Shown piece by piece: positions 27,374 through 36,622 of a stretch of 64,000 nucleotides of DNA. Position numbers and translations under genes: made by a program. Origin of the DNA: Clostridia bacterium (lineage in GTDB: Bacteria; Bacillota; Clostridia; UBA1381; UBA9506). The notes under the pieces were generated by a model, which saw only the letters and a list, made by a program, of their open reading frames with translations, did no database searches and was not told the DNA's origin. The first letter of the stretch is position 1, and each line of letters begins with the position of its first letter. The stretch lies in the NCBI GenBank assembly GCA_017935435.1, contig JAGBHP010000014.1, positions 47,619-111,618 on the forward strand, written 5' to 3'.

Positions 27374-27385
27374 AAAAATAAGTAA

Positions 27386-27427
27386 ATAAATAAAAATGCA
27401 GAGGCAAGCCTCTGCATTTTTATTTAT
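27386..27427. terminator. Bidirectional terminator between convergent genes
   Basis: A 20-bp perfect inverted repeat (27386-27405/27408-27427) with GC-rich centre and A/T-rich ends. Confidence 0.92.
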
Positions 27428-27436
27428 CCCTAAAGA

Positions 27437-28344
27437 TTAATACGTTTCTTTATTCATTCTTAAAAGTTTAGTATTTTGTCTGTGTTTAAGCGGAGTAACG
27501 CCCACTTGTTTTTTAAAGATATCATTAAAGCGTTGTTGGCTTGAAAAGCCGACAGAAAGTGCGATATCTGAAATTTTATTATCTGTATTTTCCAAAAGCT
27601 CCTTTGCGGTTTCGATTCTCACCTTTAAGATATAACTTTTGGGGCTGATTCCAAACTTATTTTTAAAAGAATGTGCAAAATAGCTATCGCTTAAATAGAT
27701 ATATTTTGCGACCTGAGAGAGCGTGAGTTCTTTTTGGTAGTTATTATCTATATATGTTTTTGCGATATTTAAAATTTCGGAAAGCTTTAAATTTCTGTTT
27801 TTTGCCGTTTGCTCCCATTCCTGCTTTAAGGTTCTTGAAAGCAGGACAAAAAGCTCCATAATAAGCAGACAGCTTAAAAAATCTCCCCAAATCTGATATT
27901 TCATTTGCTCACGCAGAATTTTATTCATAACGGGAACAATATCGTTCTTTTTGCCGAGTTTTAAGTATAAAAATGCACCTGTGTTATCGTCTTCGATGTA
28001 TTCAATAAAATCGCTTAGCGAAATGTGGTTTACGTCCTCGTTTTTTTTGCTTTTAAAGCGGAAACGAAGCACTATAAACTCACAACTTTCGGATTTTATG
28101 ATGAATTTATGCGTCTTGTCGGGCTTTATTATAATAATGGAATGAGGAACCATATTTACATCGATATTATCAACCTGAAAAGTGGTGTGGCCTTTTTAAT
28201 ATAAACCATTTCAAAGTGGTCGTGGCGGTTTGTCTTCATTTCCCAGTTTACATCGACAATTTTTTCAATTGTGTTCACAACAACGGGCATAAATGAAAGC
28301 TTTTCGACCAAATCATCCCAAGTTCGGGGGAGCTGATGTTCCAT
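27437..28344 (-). pseudogene. AraC-family transcriptional regulator, broken by a one-base deletion
   Basis: Two adjacent frames together make one regulator. The upstream frame (start ATG 28344, behind GAGGTG) encodes the N-terminal cupin-like sensor up to HDHFEMVYIKK. The downstream frame (readable from 28153) continues with the rest of the cupin and two C-terminal helix-turn-helix motifs (LSQVAKYIYLSDSYFAHSFK and ISDIALSVGFSSQQRFNDIF). Adding one G to GGCC at 28189-28192 joins them as IKKGHTTFQVDN, a normal cupin strand. It could be a real pseudogene, phase-variable, or a sequencing error. It lies divergent from 28495 and convergent with the acetyltransferase. Confidence 0.85.
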
Positions 28345-28431
28345 AGAAAACACCTCTTTTTTAATGAAAAATGTTATTTTTATACATTTTAACAGTTTTC
28401 GCTTGAAATGTCCATATCTTTTAATAAAAAA

Positions 28432-28461
28432 CTGGACTTTTAGCGTAAATTTGTGTATAAT
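28432..28461 (+). promoter_or_regulatory. Sigma-A promoter for the 28495-35005 gene run
   Basis: -35 CTGGAC (28432-28437), 18-base spacer, -10 TATAAT (28456-28461) preceded by TGTG. It overlaps an upstream in-frame ATG at 28453, which is therefore not the translation start. Confidence 0.72.
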
Positions 28462-28494
28462 ATATTTTGGAAAGTTATGCGAGGAGGGAAAGTT

Positions 28495-29955
28495 TTGAGG
28501 CTTATTAAATTAAAGCAAGAAAACAGAATGTATCTGCTTTTATTTTTGCTTTGCATTTTTAAGTTTATGCTCTTTGGATTTTCGTATTTTCCCATACTTG
28601 ATGACTTTATTCAGTATGACGGTTACAGAATGTACGGCGATTTAAAATACGTGTATTTTGGCATAGGAACTATCGCTACAAGACCCTTAGCATCGGTTTT
28701 AGACCCTCTTTTTTGGGGAGCGATGCCAAAGTGGATGGCGCTTTTCACTATAACCCTGTTTCACTATCTTTCGTGCGTGCTTTTTTACAAAACGGCAAAA
28801 GAGCTTGATATTTCTCTCGGTCCGATTTTTGGCGTTATTTACCTTTTAATGCCTGTTATGGCGGAAAGTACATACTGGCTTTCGGCGTCAACGAGGGTGG
28901 TTGCGGGGCTTTTGCTCTCGTCGGGCAGTTTTTACTTTTTGGCAAGGTTTATAAAAAACAACAAAAACGGTGAAATTTTCGGCTTTTGGATACTTAGCTT
29001 TTTATCCTGCGGATTTTACGAAACGGCGATTGCTTTTTCTTCGGCAGGCTTGTTTATTTTAATGCTTTACTTTCGCAAAAGGATTAGAAAAAAATGGGTT
29101 TTTGTAATTCCGTTTGCAAACTGTGCGGCATTTAGCGGAATATATGCGTCGCTTTCACGCATAGGCGCTATGGGCAGCCGCGCACAAGGGTTTGATATAG
29201 CTGAAATTTTTAAAACTGAAAAATTTGCGCAATTTTTTACTCAAACGGCTGAAATTTTTTCAAAAGGCTTTTTTGAGCTTACAAAAGCATCTTTTTCAAA
29301 AGGCTTAACAAGCCTTTTAAACGGCAGAGCGTATGGCGCACTGATATTTTTGTGTATTATAATTTTTTCGTGTGCGTGTGCGTTTAAACCGCAAAAAAGC
29401 GAGGGCAAAAAGCTTTCTGTTATGATTTTTGCAATTATTATGTTTTTTGTACCGCTTTTTGCATATTTTTTGCCGGGCGAAATGTGGCTTACGCTTAGAA
29501 GCTTTGGTTTTTCAGTTTTTGCGCTTGCACTTTTTTCAGAAAGGCTGATAAGCTGTGCTAAAAGTAAAATTGTTGCGGGCGTGCTTTGCGCATTTCTTAG
29601 CTTTACGTTTACAGTCGGCTCGGTTGGCGAGTATTGCACCTATAAAGAGGTAAGCGAGCAGGATGTAAAAATCTGCAAAGAAATAGTAAGTGTTTTAGAT
29701 GAAAATGTTCTTTCGGGAGAAAAAGAGGCGGTTGTTATTTTAAAAAAAATCCCGGGGAGTGAGCATTTATTCTATAAAGACTTTGTAAAAAGCGTTTTTT
29801 ATGAGGATTGGTCGCTGACGGGGGCAGCAAGAAGCGTTTCGGGAAATATTAAAATTAAAAAAATAACACCCGTAAGCGAAAAATCAGATTTTAATAAAGA
29901 AAACAAACAGATTATATATATAGATGAAAATTTTGACGTAAGAGGAGAGAAGTAA
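28495..29955 (+). CDS. Polytopic membrane protein, function unknown
   Basis: About 486 residues, mostly hydrophobic helices: segments begin at MYLLLFLLCIFKFMLFGF, then near WMALFTITLF, GPIFGVIYLLM and VVAGLLLSSGSF, and several follow to about residue 390; a short soluble tail ends the protein. The layout (membrane barrel plus extracellular loops) is like polymerases or lipid-linked sugar transferases (GT-C type), and a TagA-type glycosyltransferase follows after one base, so a surface-glycan role is plausible. No diagnostic motif was found. The TTG start at 28495 is chosen for its GGAGGG site. Confidence 0.7.
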   Translation: MRLIKLKQENRMYLLLFLLCIFKFMLFGFSYFPILDDFIQYDGYRMYGDLKYVYFGIGTIATRPLASVLDPLFWGAMPKWMALFTITLFHYLSCVLFYKTAKELDISLGPIFGVIYLLMPVMAESTYWLSASTRVVAGLLLSSGSFYFLARFIKNNKNGEIFGFWILSFLSCGFYETAIAFSSAGLFILMLYFRKRIRKKWVFVIPFANCAAFSGIYASLSRIGAMGSRAQGFDIAEIFKTEKFAQFFTQTAEIFSKGFFELTKASFSKGLTSLLNGRAYGALIFLCIIIFSCACAFKPQKSEGKKLSVMIFAIIMFFVPLFAYFLPGEMWLTLRSFGFSVFALALFSERLISCAKSKIVAGVLCAFLSFTFTVGSVGEYCTYKEVSEQDVKICKEIVSVLDENVLSGEKEAVVILKKIPGSEHLFYKDFVKSVFYEDWSLTGAARSVSGNIKIKKITPVSEKSDFNKENKQIIYIDENFDVRGEK

Positions 29956-29956
29956 A

Positions 29957-30697
29957 TTGGGCAAAATAAATATTTTAGGTGTTCATGTAGACGCAATTGA
30001 TATGAACGAAGCGGTGGCAAAGGTAAAAGGTTTTTTGGAAAATGACGGCGCAAATGCGGTATTTACGCCAAATTCTGAAATAATGATGGCGGCATACCGT
30101 GATGAAAAATTTAAAGATATACTCAACTCGGCAGAAATGATAATTGCAGACGGCGTGGGAGTCGTGTATGCATCACGAATTTTAAAAAGACCGCTTCCTG
30201 AGCGAGTTGCAGGCTTTGATTTAGCGTGCAGGACACTTGAAGAAGTATCTGACGGAAGCAAAAGCGTGTACTTTTTTGGAGGAAAACCCGGTGTGTGCGA
30301 GCTTGCAATAGAAAACCTTAAAAAGAAGTACCCTGATTTATACGTTTCTGGCTTTTCTGACGGCTATTTTGACGATGAAAAGGAAAAGAAAATAATTGAA
30401 GACATTAAGGAGAAAAAGCCTGACATATTATTTGTCTGCCTTGGTGCACCAAAGCAGGAATTATGGATTTCAAAGCACAAAGACGAGCTTGGCGCAAAGG
30501 TTTTATTGGGAGTCGGCGGTACTCTTGATGTTTTGGCAGGAACTGCAAAAAGAGCACCTGTATTTTTCCAGAAAACAGGTCTTGAATGGCTTTACCGCCT
30601 GCTTAAACAGCCGAAAAGAATTGGCAGAATGCTTGACCTGCCGAAATTTGGCTTTACTGTACTGCTTAAAGGAAAAAAATTTCCACAGGAGGATTAA
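29957..30697 (+). CDS. WecG/TagA/CpsF-family glycosyltransferase
   Basis: Transfers a sugar (ManNAc or ManNAcA in known members) to undecaprenyl-PP-GlcNAc. At 246 residues it shows the family blocks VFTPNSEIMMAA, IIADGVGVVYASR, PERVAGFDL, YFFGGKPGV, CLGAPKQELWI and the Arg-rich GLEWLYRLLKQPKRIGR. It starts with TTG after AGAGGAGA. No full teichoic acid cluster is nearby. It is cotranscribed with era. Confidence 0.92.
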   Translation: MGKINILGVHVDAIDMNEAVAKVKGFLENDGANAVFTPNSEIMMAAYRDEKFKDILNSAEMIIADGVGVVYASRILKRPLPERVAGFDLACRTLEEVSDGSKSVYFFGGKPGVCELAIENLKKKYPDLYVSGFSDGYFDDEKEKKIIEDIKEKKPDILFVCLGAPKQELWISKHKDELGAKVLLGVGGTLDVLAGTAKRAPVFFQKTGLEWLYRLLKQPKRIGRMLDLPKFGFTVLLKGKKFPQED

Positions 30698-30700
30698 AAA

Positions 30701-31591
30701 ATGCAAGAATTTAAATCAGGCTTTATCAGCATAATCGGAAGACCGAATGCGGGAAAATCAACGCTTATAAACGCTTTGGTAGGCGAAAAAATAGCGATTA
30801 TTTCAGATAAACCCCAAACAACGAGGACAAATGCGCTTGGTATTTTAAATGACGAAAATATGCAGATTGTATTTACCGACACACCCGGTATTCACGTGCC
30901 CAAAACTAAGCTCGGCGAATATATGATGAAATCGGCAAACGAGGCAATGCGTGATGTCGATGCAATTATTTTAGTGGTTGAGCCTGTGGCTCAAATCGGC
31001 AGAACTGAAGAAAAAATCTTAGCCGAAATGAAAAAATCGGACATCCCCGTGGTTTTGGTTATAAATAAAATTGATACGATTGAAAACAAAGAAGAAATTC
31101 TTTCTGTGATTTTAGCATATACCAAGGAATATGACTTTGCGGCGGTTGTTCCGCTTTCTGCAAGAAAACGTGACGGAATAAACATTTTAAAAGAGGAGCT
31201 TTATAAGTTTATCGAGCCTGGTCCTAAATTTTATCCCGAGGATTATATAACAGACCAGCCCGAAAGGCAGATTGTTGCTGAAATTATAAGAGAAAAGCTT
31301 CTTCATACGCTTGACAAAGAAGTTCCGCACGGAATTGCAATCGAAATTTACAAAATGAAGGAAAAGGAAAACATTGTTGAAATTTCGGCAAATATTTTCT
31401 GCGAAAAACAGAGCCACAAGGGAATTATTATAGGCAAAAACGGCGAAATGCTCAAAAGCGTGGGAAGAAGAGCAAGAGAAGATGCCGAAAAAATGCTCGA
31501 TAAAAAGGTTTTCTTAGAGCTTTGGGTAAAGGTGCAAAGCGACTGGAGAAACAAAAACAGCATAATTAAAGAGCTTGGCTACGAATTGTAA
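30701..31591 (+). CDS. era: GTPase Era
   Basis: A ribosome-assembly GTPase that binds the 3' end of 16S rRNA. The G domain has GRPNAGKSTL, DTPGIH and NKID; the KH domain has GIIIGKNGEMLKSVGRRAR. 296 residues is standard. The era-yqzL-recO order is conserved in Firmicutes. Confidence 0.97.
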   Translation: MQEFKSGFISIIGRPNAGKSTLINALVGEKIAIISDKPQTTRTNALGILNDENMQIVFTDTPGIHVPKTKLGEYMMKSANEAMRDVDAIILVVEPVAQIGRTEEKILAEMKKSDIPVVLVINKIDTIENKEEILSVILAYTKEYDFAAVVPLSARKRDGINILKEELYKFIEPGPKFYPEDYITDQPERQIVAEIIREKLLHTLDKEVPHGIAIEIYKMKEKENIVEISANIFCEKQSHKGIIIGKNGEMLKSVGRRAREDAEKMLDKKVFLELWVKVQSDWRNKNSIIKELGYEL

Positions 31592-31681
31592 TTTTGTGAA
31601 AAATTGCCTTTAAAATTTTTATATAAAAAACCCCTTTTATGCAAAAAATGATAGTGAAAATAAAAAAAGGGGGAAGAAAAA

Positions 31682-31798
31682 ATGCAGGATTTTGCATGGG
31701 ATTTATTTTTAAAGACAGGAAGCATTGAAAGCTACCTGTTATACAAAGAAATAACGGACAAAAAAACGGAGAGAGGAAATGGCATACGTAAGTTGTAA
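31682..31798 (+). CDS. yqzL: YqzL-like small protein between era and recO
   Basis: A 38-codon gene, too short for most gene finders. It reads MQDFAWDLFLKTGSIESYLL and continues to a basic end. It has a strong AAAGGGGGAAG site six to ten bases upstream and overlaps the recO start by 20 bases. The pattern (x-DF-W-x-F-x-x-TG-x-I-x-x-YLL-x-KE) and the location match Bacillus YqzL. Function unknown; the translational overlap suggests it feeds ribosomes into recO. Confidence 0.8.
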   Translation: MQDFAWDLFLKTGSIESYLLYKEITDKKTERGNGIRKL

Positions 31799-32525
31799 CG
31801 GTGTCGTTTTAAAGCGCACCAAGGTGGGCGATAACGACGCAATTTTAACAGTTTTTACGGATAACTTAGGCGTAATTAAGGTTTCTGCCAAAGGGATTAA
31901 AAGTCTTAAAAACAAGTCCTTTGCAGGAGCATCGCTTTTTTCGTATTCATATTTTACGCTTCGACCTGCTAAAGATATGTATTATCTGGTTTCGGCGGAG
32001 CTTAAAATGAGCTTTTATAATTTATCAACCAATATTGAAAGACTTGCCTATGCTACGTATATTGCTGACATCACGGCTTACTGTTTTACTGAAAATCAGG
32101 CAGAACCCGAAGCGCTTGCGCTTCTTTTGAACACATTTTATCTGCTTGCAAACAAAAGCGGTGACGCAAGGCAGATAAAATGTGTTTACGAATTAAAACT
32201 GCTCTATTTTAGCGGTATAGGAATTGAGGCTAAGGTGTGCCTCGGTTGCGGCGCAGAAAAAGGTCTTTTATATTTTACAAATGAAGGCGGTGTGCTTTGC
32301 GCATCTTGCCATAAAAAATTTCCCGACAGCTTTAAAATTTCACAGGACGCACAAAAAGCAATTTTTTATATAACAAATGCAGAAAACAAAAAGGCTTTTT
32401 CATTTAAAGTGTCGGAGCGTGTTTTAGAAGAGCTTTTATATATAACAGAAGGGTTTTTTACAAAATATATAGATAAAAAATTCTACTCTCTTCATTACTT
32501 AAATACAATACTTGGAAAGGAATAA
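31779..32525 (+). CDS. recO: DNA repair protein RecO
   Basis: Helps RecA load onto SSB-coated ssDNA with RecR. An N-terminal OB fold (GVVLKRTKVGDNDAILTVF) is followed by a helical part with a zinc site (CLGCGAEKG...CASCHKKF). 248 residues is normal. AGAGAGGAA directly precedes the ATG. Confidence 0.95.
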   Translation: MAYVSCNGVVLKRTKVGDNDAILTVFTDNLGVIKVSAKGIKSLKNKSFAGASLFSYSYFTLRPAKDMYYLVSAELKMSFYNLSTNIERLAYATYIADITAYCFTENQAEPEALALLLNTFYLLANKSGDARQIKCVYELKLLYFSGIGIEAKVCLGCGAEKGLLYFTNEGGVLCASCHKKFPDSFKISQDAQKAIFYITNAENKKAFSFKVSERVLEELLYITEGFFTKYIDKKFYSLHYLNTILGKE

Positions 32526-32529
32526 AAGA

Positions 32530-34362
32530 ATGAGTCTTAATAAGATTTTAAAAAGAGTGCAAAAGCCTGCACGATATATTGGAAACGAGTACGGAAGCGT
32601 ACATAAAAATTTAGAGGATATTTCGGTTAGGTTTGCTTTTTGCTTTCCTGATACCTACGAGGTGGGAATGAGCCATTTGGGTATGAAAATTCTTTACCAC
32701 CTTTTAAATAACGAAAAAGATGTCTATTGTGAGCGTGTTTTTGCGCCTTGGGTGGATATGGAAGAGGAAATGCGAAAAGAAGGCTTAGAGCTTTTTTCTT
32801 TAGAAACAAAAACCCCATTAAAAGAGTTTGATATGGTGGGCTTTACTCTTCAGTATGAAATGAGCTATTCAAACATTTTAAATATGTTAGACCTTGCAAA
32901 TATAACAAAGATAGCGACCGAAAGAGGCGAAAATGAGCCTTTTGTATGTGCAGGCGGACCTTGTGCATATAACCCCGAGCCGATTGCAGACTTTGTTGAT
33001 TTCTTTATTTTAGGAGAGGGCGAAGAGGTAAACTTAGAGGTAATTGACGCTTACCGCAAGTGGAAGGGAAGCGGAAAAACAAGAAAAGAGTTCTTAGAAA
33101 GCCTGCTTTTAATTGAGGGAATTTATGTTCCGCAGTTTTATGACGCAGTCTATAATGAAGACGGCACAATAAAGGCTTTTACAAAAAATAATGAAAAAGC
33201 GCCCGATAAAATAAAAAAACGCATAATAAAGGATATGGACAGCATATTTTATCCTGAAGAGATAATTGTGCCTTTTATGGAAATTGTGCATGACCGCATA
33301 ACGCTTGAGCTTTTCCGCGGATGTATCCGTGGTTGCCGTTTTTGTCAGGCGGGTATGATTTACCGCCCCGTAAGAGGAAGAAGTCCTGAGCGTCTTCTTG
33401 ATTTGGCGGAAAAATTAATTAAAAATACAGGCTATGAAGAAATTTCGATGTCAAGCCTTTCTACGAGCGACTATCCCGAGCTTAAAAAGCTTACCGACGG
33501 ACTTTTGGATTTAACCGAGAAGAAAAAAATAAGTCTTTCTCTTCCTTCGCTTCGCTTAGACAGCTTTTCTATGGAACTTATGCAAAAGGTTCAAAAGGTG
33601 AGAAAATCAGGTCTTACCTTTGCGCCCGAAGCAGGCACGCAGAGGCTAAGAGATGTAATAAATAAGGGAATTACGGAAGAAGATTTAATGACAGCGTCAA
33701 CTACTGCTTTTGCAGGCGGTTACGGCGGGGTTAAGCTTTACTTTATGATTGGCTTGCCGACAGAAACCTTAGAAGATGTTGAAGGAATAAATGATTTGGC
33801 AAGAAAGGTTGTAGATTGCTACTATAATACGGATAAAGCAGTAAGAAACCGCAATTTAAAGGTAACGGTTTCAACATCAACCTTCGTTCCCAAGCCGTTT
33901 ACGCCGTTTCAGTGGGCATCACAGGATAATATACCGACAGTGCGTGAAAAACAGGCGTTTTTAAAAGAAAAAATCCGTCACAAAAATATAAGCTACAACT
34001 GGCACGATGCCGAAACCTCAATTTTAGAGGGCGTTTTTGCGCGCGGTGACAGAAAGCTTTCTAAGGTGCTTTTAAAAGCACAGGAAAAAGGCGTGCGCTT
34101 TGACGGCTGGCAGGAATATTTTAACTATGATTTATGGATGGAAGCTTTTAATGAAGCAGGAGTTGACCCTGATTTTTATAATTTAAGAGAGCGTTCGTAT
34201 GATGAAATTCTCCCCTGGGACCATATCGATGTGGGCGTTACTAAGAAATTCTTAGAAAATGAAAACGAAAAGGCTAAAAGGGGCGAAGTTACACCCAACT
34301 GCCGTGAAAAATGCTCAAATTGCGGTATTATAAAGGGATTTGGAGGTGGCCTTTGTGGTTAA
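32530..34362 (+). CDS. B12-binding-type radical SAM protein (TIGR03960-like)
   Basis: A ~610-residue radical SAM protein. The N-terminal part resembles a cobalamin-binding Rossmann domain (FCFPDTYEVGMSHLGMKIL); the radical SAM centre has CIRGCRFC, followed by the YRPVRGRSPERLLDLAEKL block; the tail ends in a cysteine pair (CREKCSNCG). The family is widespread in Clostridia, has unknown chemistry, and is linked to a DUF2344 protein, which indeed overlaps its end. The start is ATG 32530 with AAAGGAAT; the TTG at 32512 lies upstream of that site. The usual next genes (RNase G, rplU) are absent here. Confidence 0.88.
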   Translation: MSLNKILKRVQKPARYIGNEYGSVHKNLEDISVRFAFCFPDTYEVGMSHLGMKILYHLLNNEKDVYCERVFAPWVDMEEEMRKEGLELFSLETKTPLKEFDMVGFTLQYEMSYSNILNMLDLANITKIATERGENEPFVCAGGPCAYNPEPIADFVDFFILGEGEEVNLEVIDAYRKWKGSGKTRKEFLESLLLIEGIYVPQFYDAVYNEDGTIKAFTKNNEKAPDKIKKRIIKDMDSIFYPEEIIVPFMEIVHDRITLELFRGCIRGCRFCQAGMIYRPVRGRSPERLLDLAEKLIKNTGYEEISMSSLSTSDYPELKKLTDGLLDLTEKKKISLSLPSLRLDSFSMELMQKVQKVRKSGLTFAPEAGTQRLRDVINKGITEEDLMTASTTAFAGGYGGVKLYFMIGLPTETLEDVEGINDLARKVVDCYYNTDKAVRNRNLKVTVSTSTFVPKPFTPFQWASQDNIPTVREKQAFLKEKIRHKNISYNWHDAETSILEGVFARGDRKLSKVLLKAQEKGVRFDGWQEYFNYDLWMEAFNEAGVDPDFYNLRERSYDEILPWDHIDVGVTKKFLENENEKAKRGEVTPNCREKCSNCGIIKGFGGGLCG

Positions 34363-35005
34363 GTACAGATTTAAGTTTACCAAAGAGGGCGATGCAAAAT
34401 ATGTGTCACAGCTTGACCTTGTGCGCCTTTTTACACGTGTTTTTAAAAGAGCAGAAATTGCTCTTACATATTCTCAAGGGTTTAATCCTCACCCTAAAAT
34501 GTCAATCGGTCTTCCGCTTGGAATTGGCGTTACGAGCGAGTGCGAATTTTTAGATGCAGAGCTTGAGGAAAAAAATGACCCGATGGAAATTTTAAAAAAG
34601 CTGAATGCTTCTGCGCCTATCGGCATAAGATTTACAGCAATGCAGGAAATCTGCGAGTTTTCGCCTAAGGTAAAGGACGCCGAAAGTGCGATTTATACTG
34701 TAAAAACCGAAGGCGTTTTGCCAACGCAAAGCGAAATAGATGAATTTCTAAAAAGCGGAGAAATTAACGTTTTAAAGAAAACAAAAAGCGGAGAAAAAAT
34801 GACGGATATCAGTCCTGACATTTTTGAAATAGAAAAAATGGGCGAAAATGAGCTTTTTATGCGACTTCGCTGCGCTCCTAACATAAATTTAAAGCCTGAA
34901 ACCGTAGTTTTGGCTATGAATGAATTTATTGAAAACGCCGATATTACTGATTTTGACGTTCATCGCACAAGAATTTTAGACAGACTCGGAAGAGATTTTT
35001 CGTAG
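34355..35005 (+). CDS. DUF2344 radical SAM-linked protein
   Basis: A 216-residue protein (KYRFKFTKEGDAKYVSQLDL...TYSQGFNPHPKMSIGLPL) of the TIGR03936/DUF2344 family, always found fused or next to the radical SAM protein encoded upstream. GTG at 34355 behind GGAGGTG is the best start; it overlaps the upstream stop by eight bases, which implies coupled translation in fixed ratio. Possibly a substrate- or RNA-binding partner; unproven. Confidence 0.87.
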   Translation: MVKYRFKFTKEGDAKYVSQLDLVRLFTRVFKRAEIALTYSQGFNPHPKMSIGLPLGIGVTSECEFLDAELEEKNDPMEILKKLNASAPIGIRFTAMQEICEFSPKVKDAESAIYTVKTEGVLPTQSEIDEFLKSGEINVLKKTKSGEKMTDISPDIFEIEKMGENELFMRLRCAPNINLKPETVVLAMNEFIENADITDFDVHRTRILDRLGRDFS

Positions 35006-35028
35006 TTGTTAAATTTTTTGTAAAAACC

Positions 35029-35057
35029 TTGCGAAAAATGTAGAATAAAGTTATAAT
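35029..35057 (+). promoter_or_regulatory. Sigma-A promoter for the DUF1538/P-II operon
   Basis: -35 TTGCGA (35029-35034), 17-base spacer, -10 TATAAT (35052-35057), 36 bases before the ATG. Confidence 0.75.
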
Positions 35058-35092
35058 TGACACGTATAGAATTTTATATAGGGGTATTATAA

Positions 35093-36622
35093 ATGGCACG
35101 AATTTTTCCGTCAATTAAAGAGTCGCTTTCATCGGTTTTGCCGATTGCGATTATAGTTTTAGTACTTTCTGTCACTTGCGTATCGCTTGACGCAGGTGTA
35201 CTTGTTCTGTTTTTGTTTGGCACGCTTTTTTTGATTTTAGGAATGAGCTTTTTTACAGTAGGCTCATCAATATCAATGGAACCTTTAGGCGATGGTATTG
35301 GTAAAACGCTGAATAAAAACAATAAAATTGTAATTCCGCTATTTATATGCTTTATTCTCGGGTTTCTTATCACAGTGTCCGAGCCTGATTTACAGGTGCT
35401 TGCTGAACAAGTGCCCACTATACCGAATTTGATGCTTGTTACCTGCGTGGGAATAGGAGTAGGCGTGTTTTTGTGTATTACTCTTATAAGAAGCAAAAGG
35501 GAAATACCTTTAAGGACTTTACTTTTGATATTTTATGCTTTAATTATAGGTCTTGCGTTTTTTGCGCCGAATGAGTTTGTTGCCACCGCTTTTGATTCGG
35601 GCGGTGTTACAACGGGTCCTATTACCGTGCCTTTTATAATGGCTTTGGGTGCGGGTCTTGCCTCTGCTAAAAAGAGCAAGCACGCAGGCGAAAACAGCTT
35701 TGGTCTTGTTGCACTTTGCAGTATAGGACCTATTTTGTCTGTGCTTTTGCTCAGCATTTTTTATAAGCCGCAGCCTGCTTCATCTGCCTATGAAATAGCG
35801 GATATTTTAACTACAATTGATGCATTTAGACACTTTATGCACGCCTTGCCTGAATATGCAAAAGAGGTTATGGTAGCTTTTGTGCCGATTGTGATGCTAT
35901 TTATTATTTTTCAGCTTATCACGAGGAGATTTCATATTCACAACATAATTAAAATGTCTGTGGGATTTATATATACTTATATTGGTCTTGTTATGTTCTT
36001 AACAGGTGCTAATGTAGGCTTTATGCCTGCGGGAAGGCTTATTGGTGCAAAAATCGCAGGCAGTACATTTCGTAATATGCTCATACCAATAGGTATGGTT
36101 ATGGGTTATTTTGTTGTTTCGGCAGAGCCTGCCGTTCATTCGCTTAAAAGACAGGTCAGCGAAATCACAAATGGTGCGATACCTCAAAAATCAGTTGCCG
36201 TAGCTTTATCTGTCGGCGTTTCTGTTTCGGTGGGTATATCTATGCTGAGGGTGCTTACGGGTATTCCCATAATGCCGTTTTTAATCTTCGGTTATGCGGT
36301 ATCGCTGATTATAAGCTTTTTTGTACCCCATATTTATACGGGTATTGCTTTTGACTCGGGTGGCGTTGCAAGCGGTCCTATGACATCTACATTTATGCTT
36401 CCGTTTGCTATGGGTGCGTGCGAGGCGATAGGCGGAAATGTTATGACAGACGCATTCGGAATTGTAGCGATGATTGCTATGACTCCTCTTATTACCATTC
36501 AGATTCTCGGCTTATATGAAAGAAGAAGACGCGCAAGAATGATTAAAAAGCTTCATACTGAAATCAGTATGATTAAAGACGATATTATTTTCTTTGATGA
36601 GGAGGGAAATGATAATGAGTAA
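35093..36622 (+). CDS. DUF1538 family integral membrane protein (two repeats)
   Basis: A 509-residue membrane protein of DUF1538. It is built of two similar halves: FDSGGVTTGPITVPFIMALG around residue 170 and FDSGGVASGPMTSTFMLPF around 420, each in a hydrophobic re-entrant-like region rich in Gly. This internal duplication, with polar SGG signatures, looks like a transporter or channel with inverted or direct repeats. It overlaps the P-II-like gene by eight bases, so transport may be controlled by P-II binding, as for AmtB-GlnK. The substrate is unknown. Confidence 0.85.
   Translation: MARIFPSIKESLSSVLPIAIIVLVLSVTCVSLDAGVLVLFLFGTLFLILGMSFFTVGSSISMEPLGDGIGKTLNKNNKIVIPLFICFILGFLITVSEPDLQVLAEQVPTIPNLMLVTCVGIGVGVFLCITLIRSKREIPLRTLLLIFYALIIGLAFFAPNEFVATAFDSGGVTTGPITVPFIMALGAGLASAKKSKHAGENSFGLVALCSIGPILSVLLLSIFYKPQPASSAYEIADILTTIDAFRHFMHALPEYAKEVMVAFVPIVMLFIIFQLITRRFHIHNIIKMSVGFIYTYIGLVMFLTGANVGFMPAGRLIGAKIAGSTFRNMLIPIGMVMGYFVVSAEPAVHSLKRQVSEITNGAIPQKSVAVALSVGVSVSVGISMLRVLTGIPIMPFLIFGYAVSLIISFFVPHIYTGIAFDSGGVASGPMTSTFMLPFAMGACEAIGGNVMTDAFGIVAMIAMTPLITIQILGLYERRRRARMIKKLHTEISMIKDDIIFFDEEGNDNE

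Noticed and set aside
28453..28494. ATG start at 28453 for the membrane protein
   Set aside because: That ATG overlaps the -10 box at 28456-28461; TTG at 28495 has a proper GGAGGG site.
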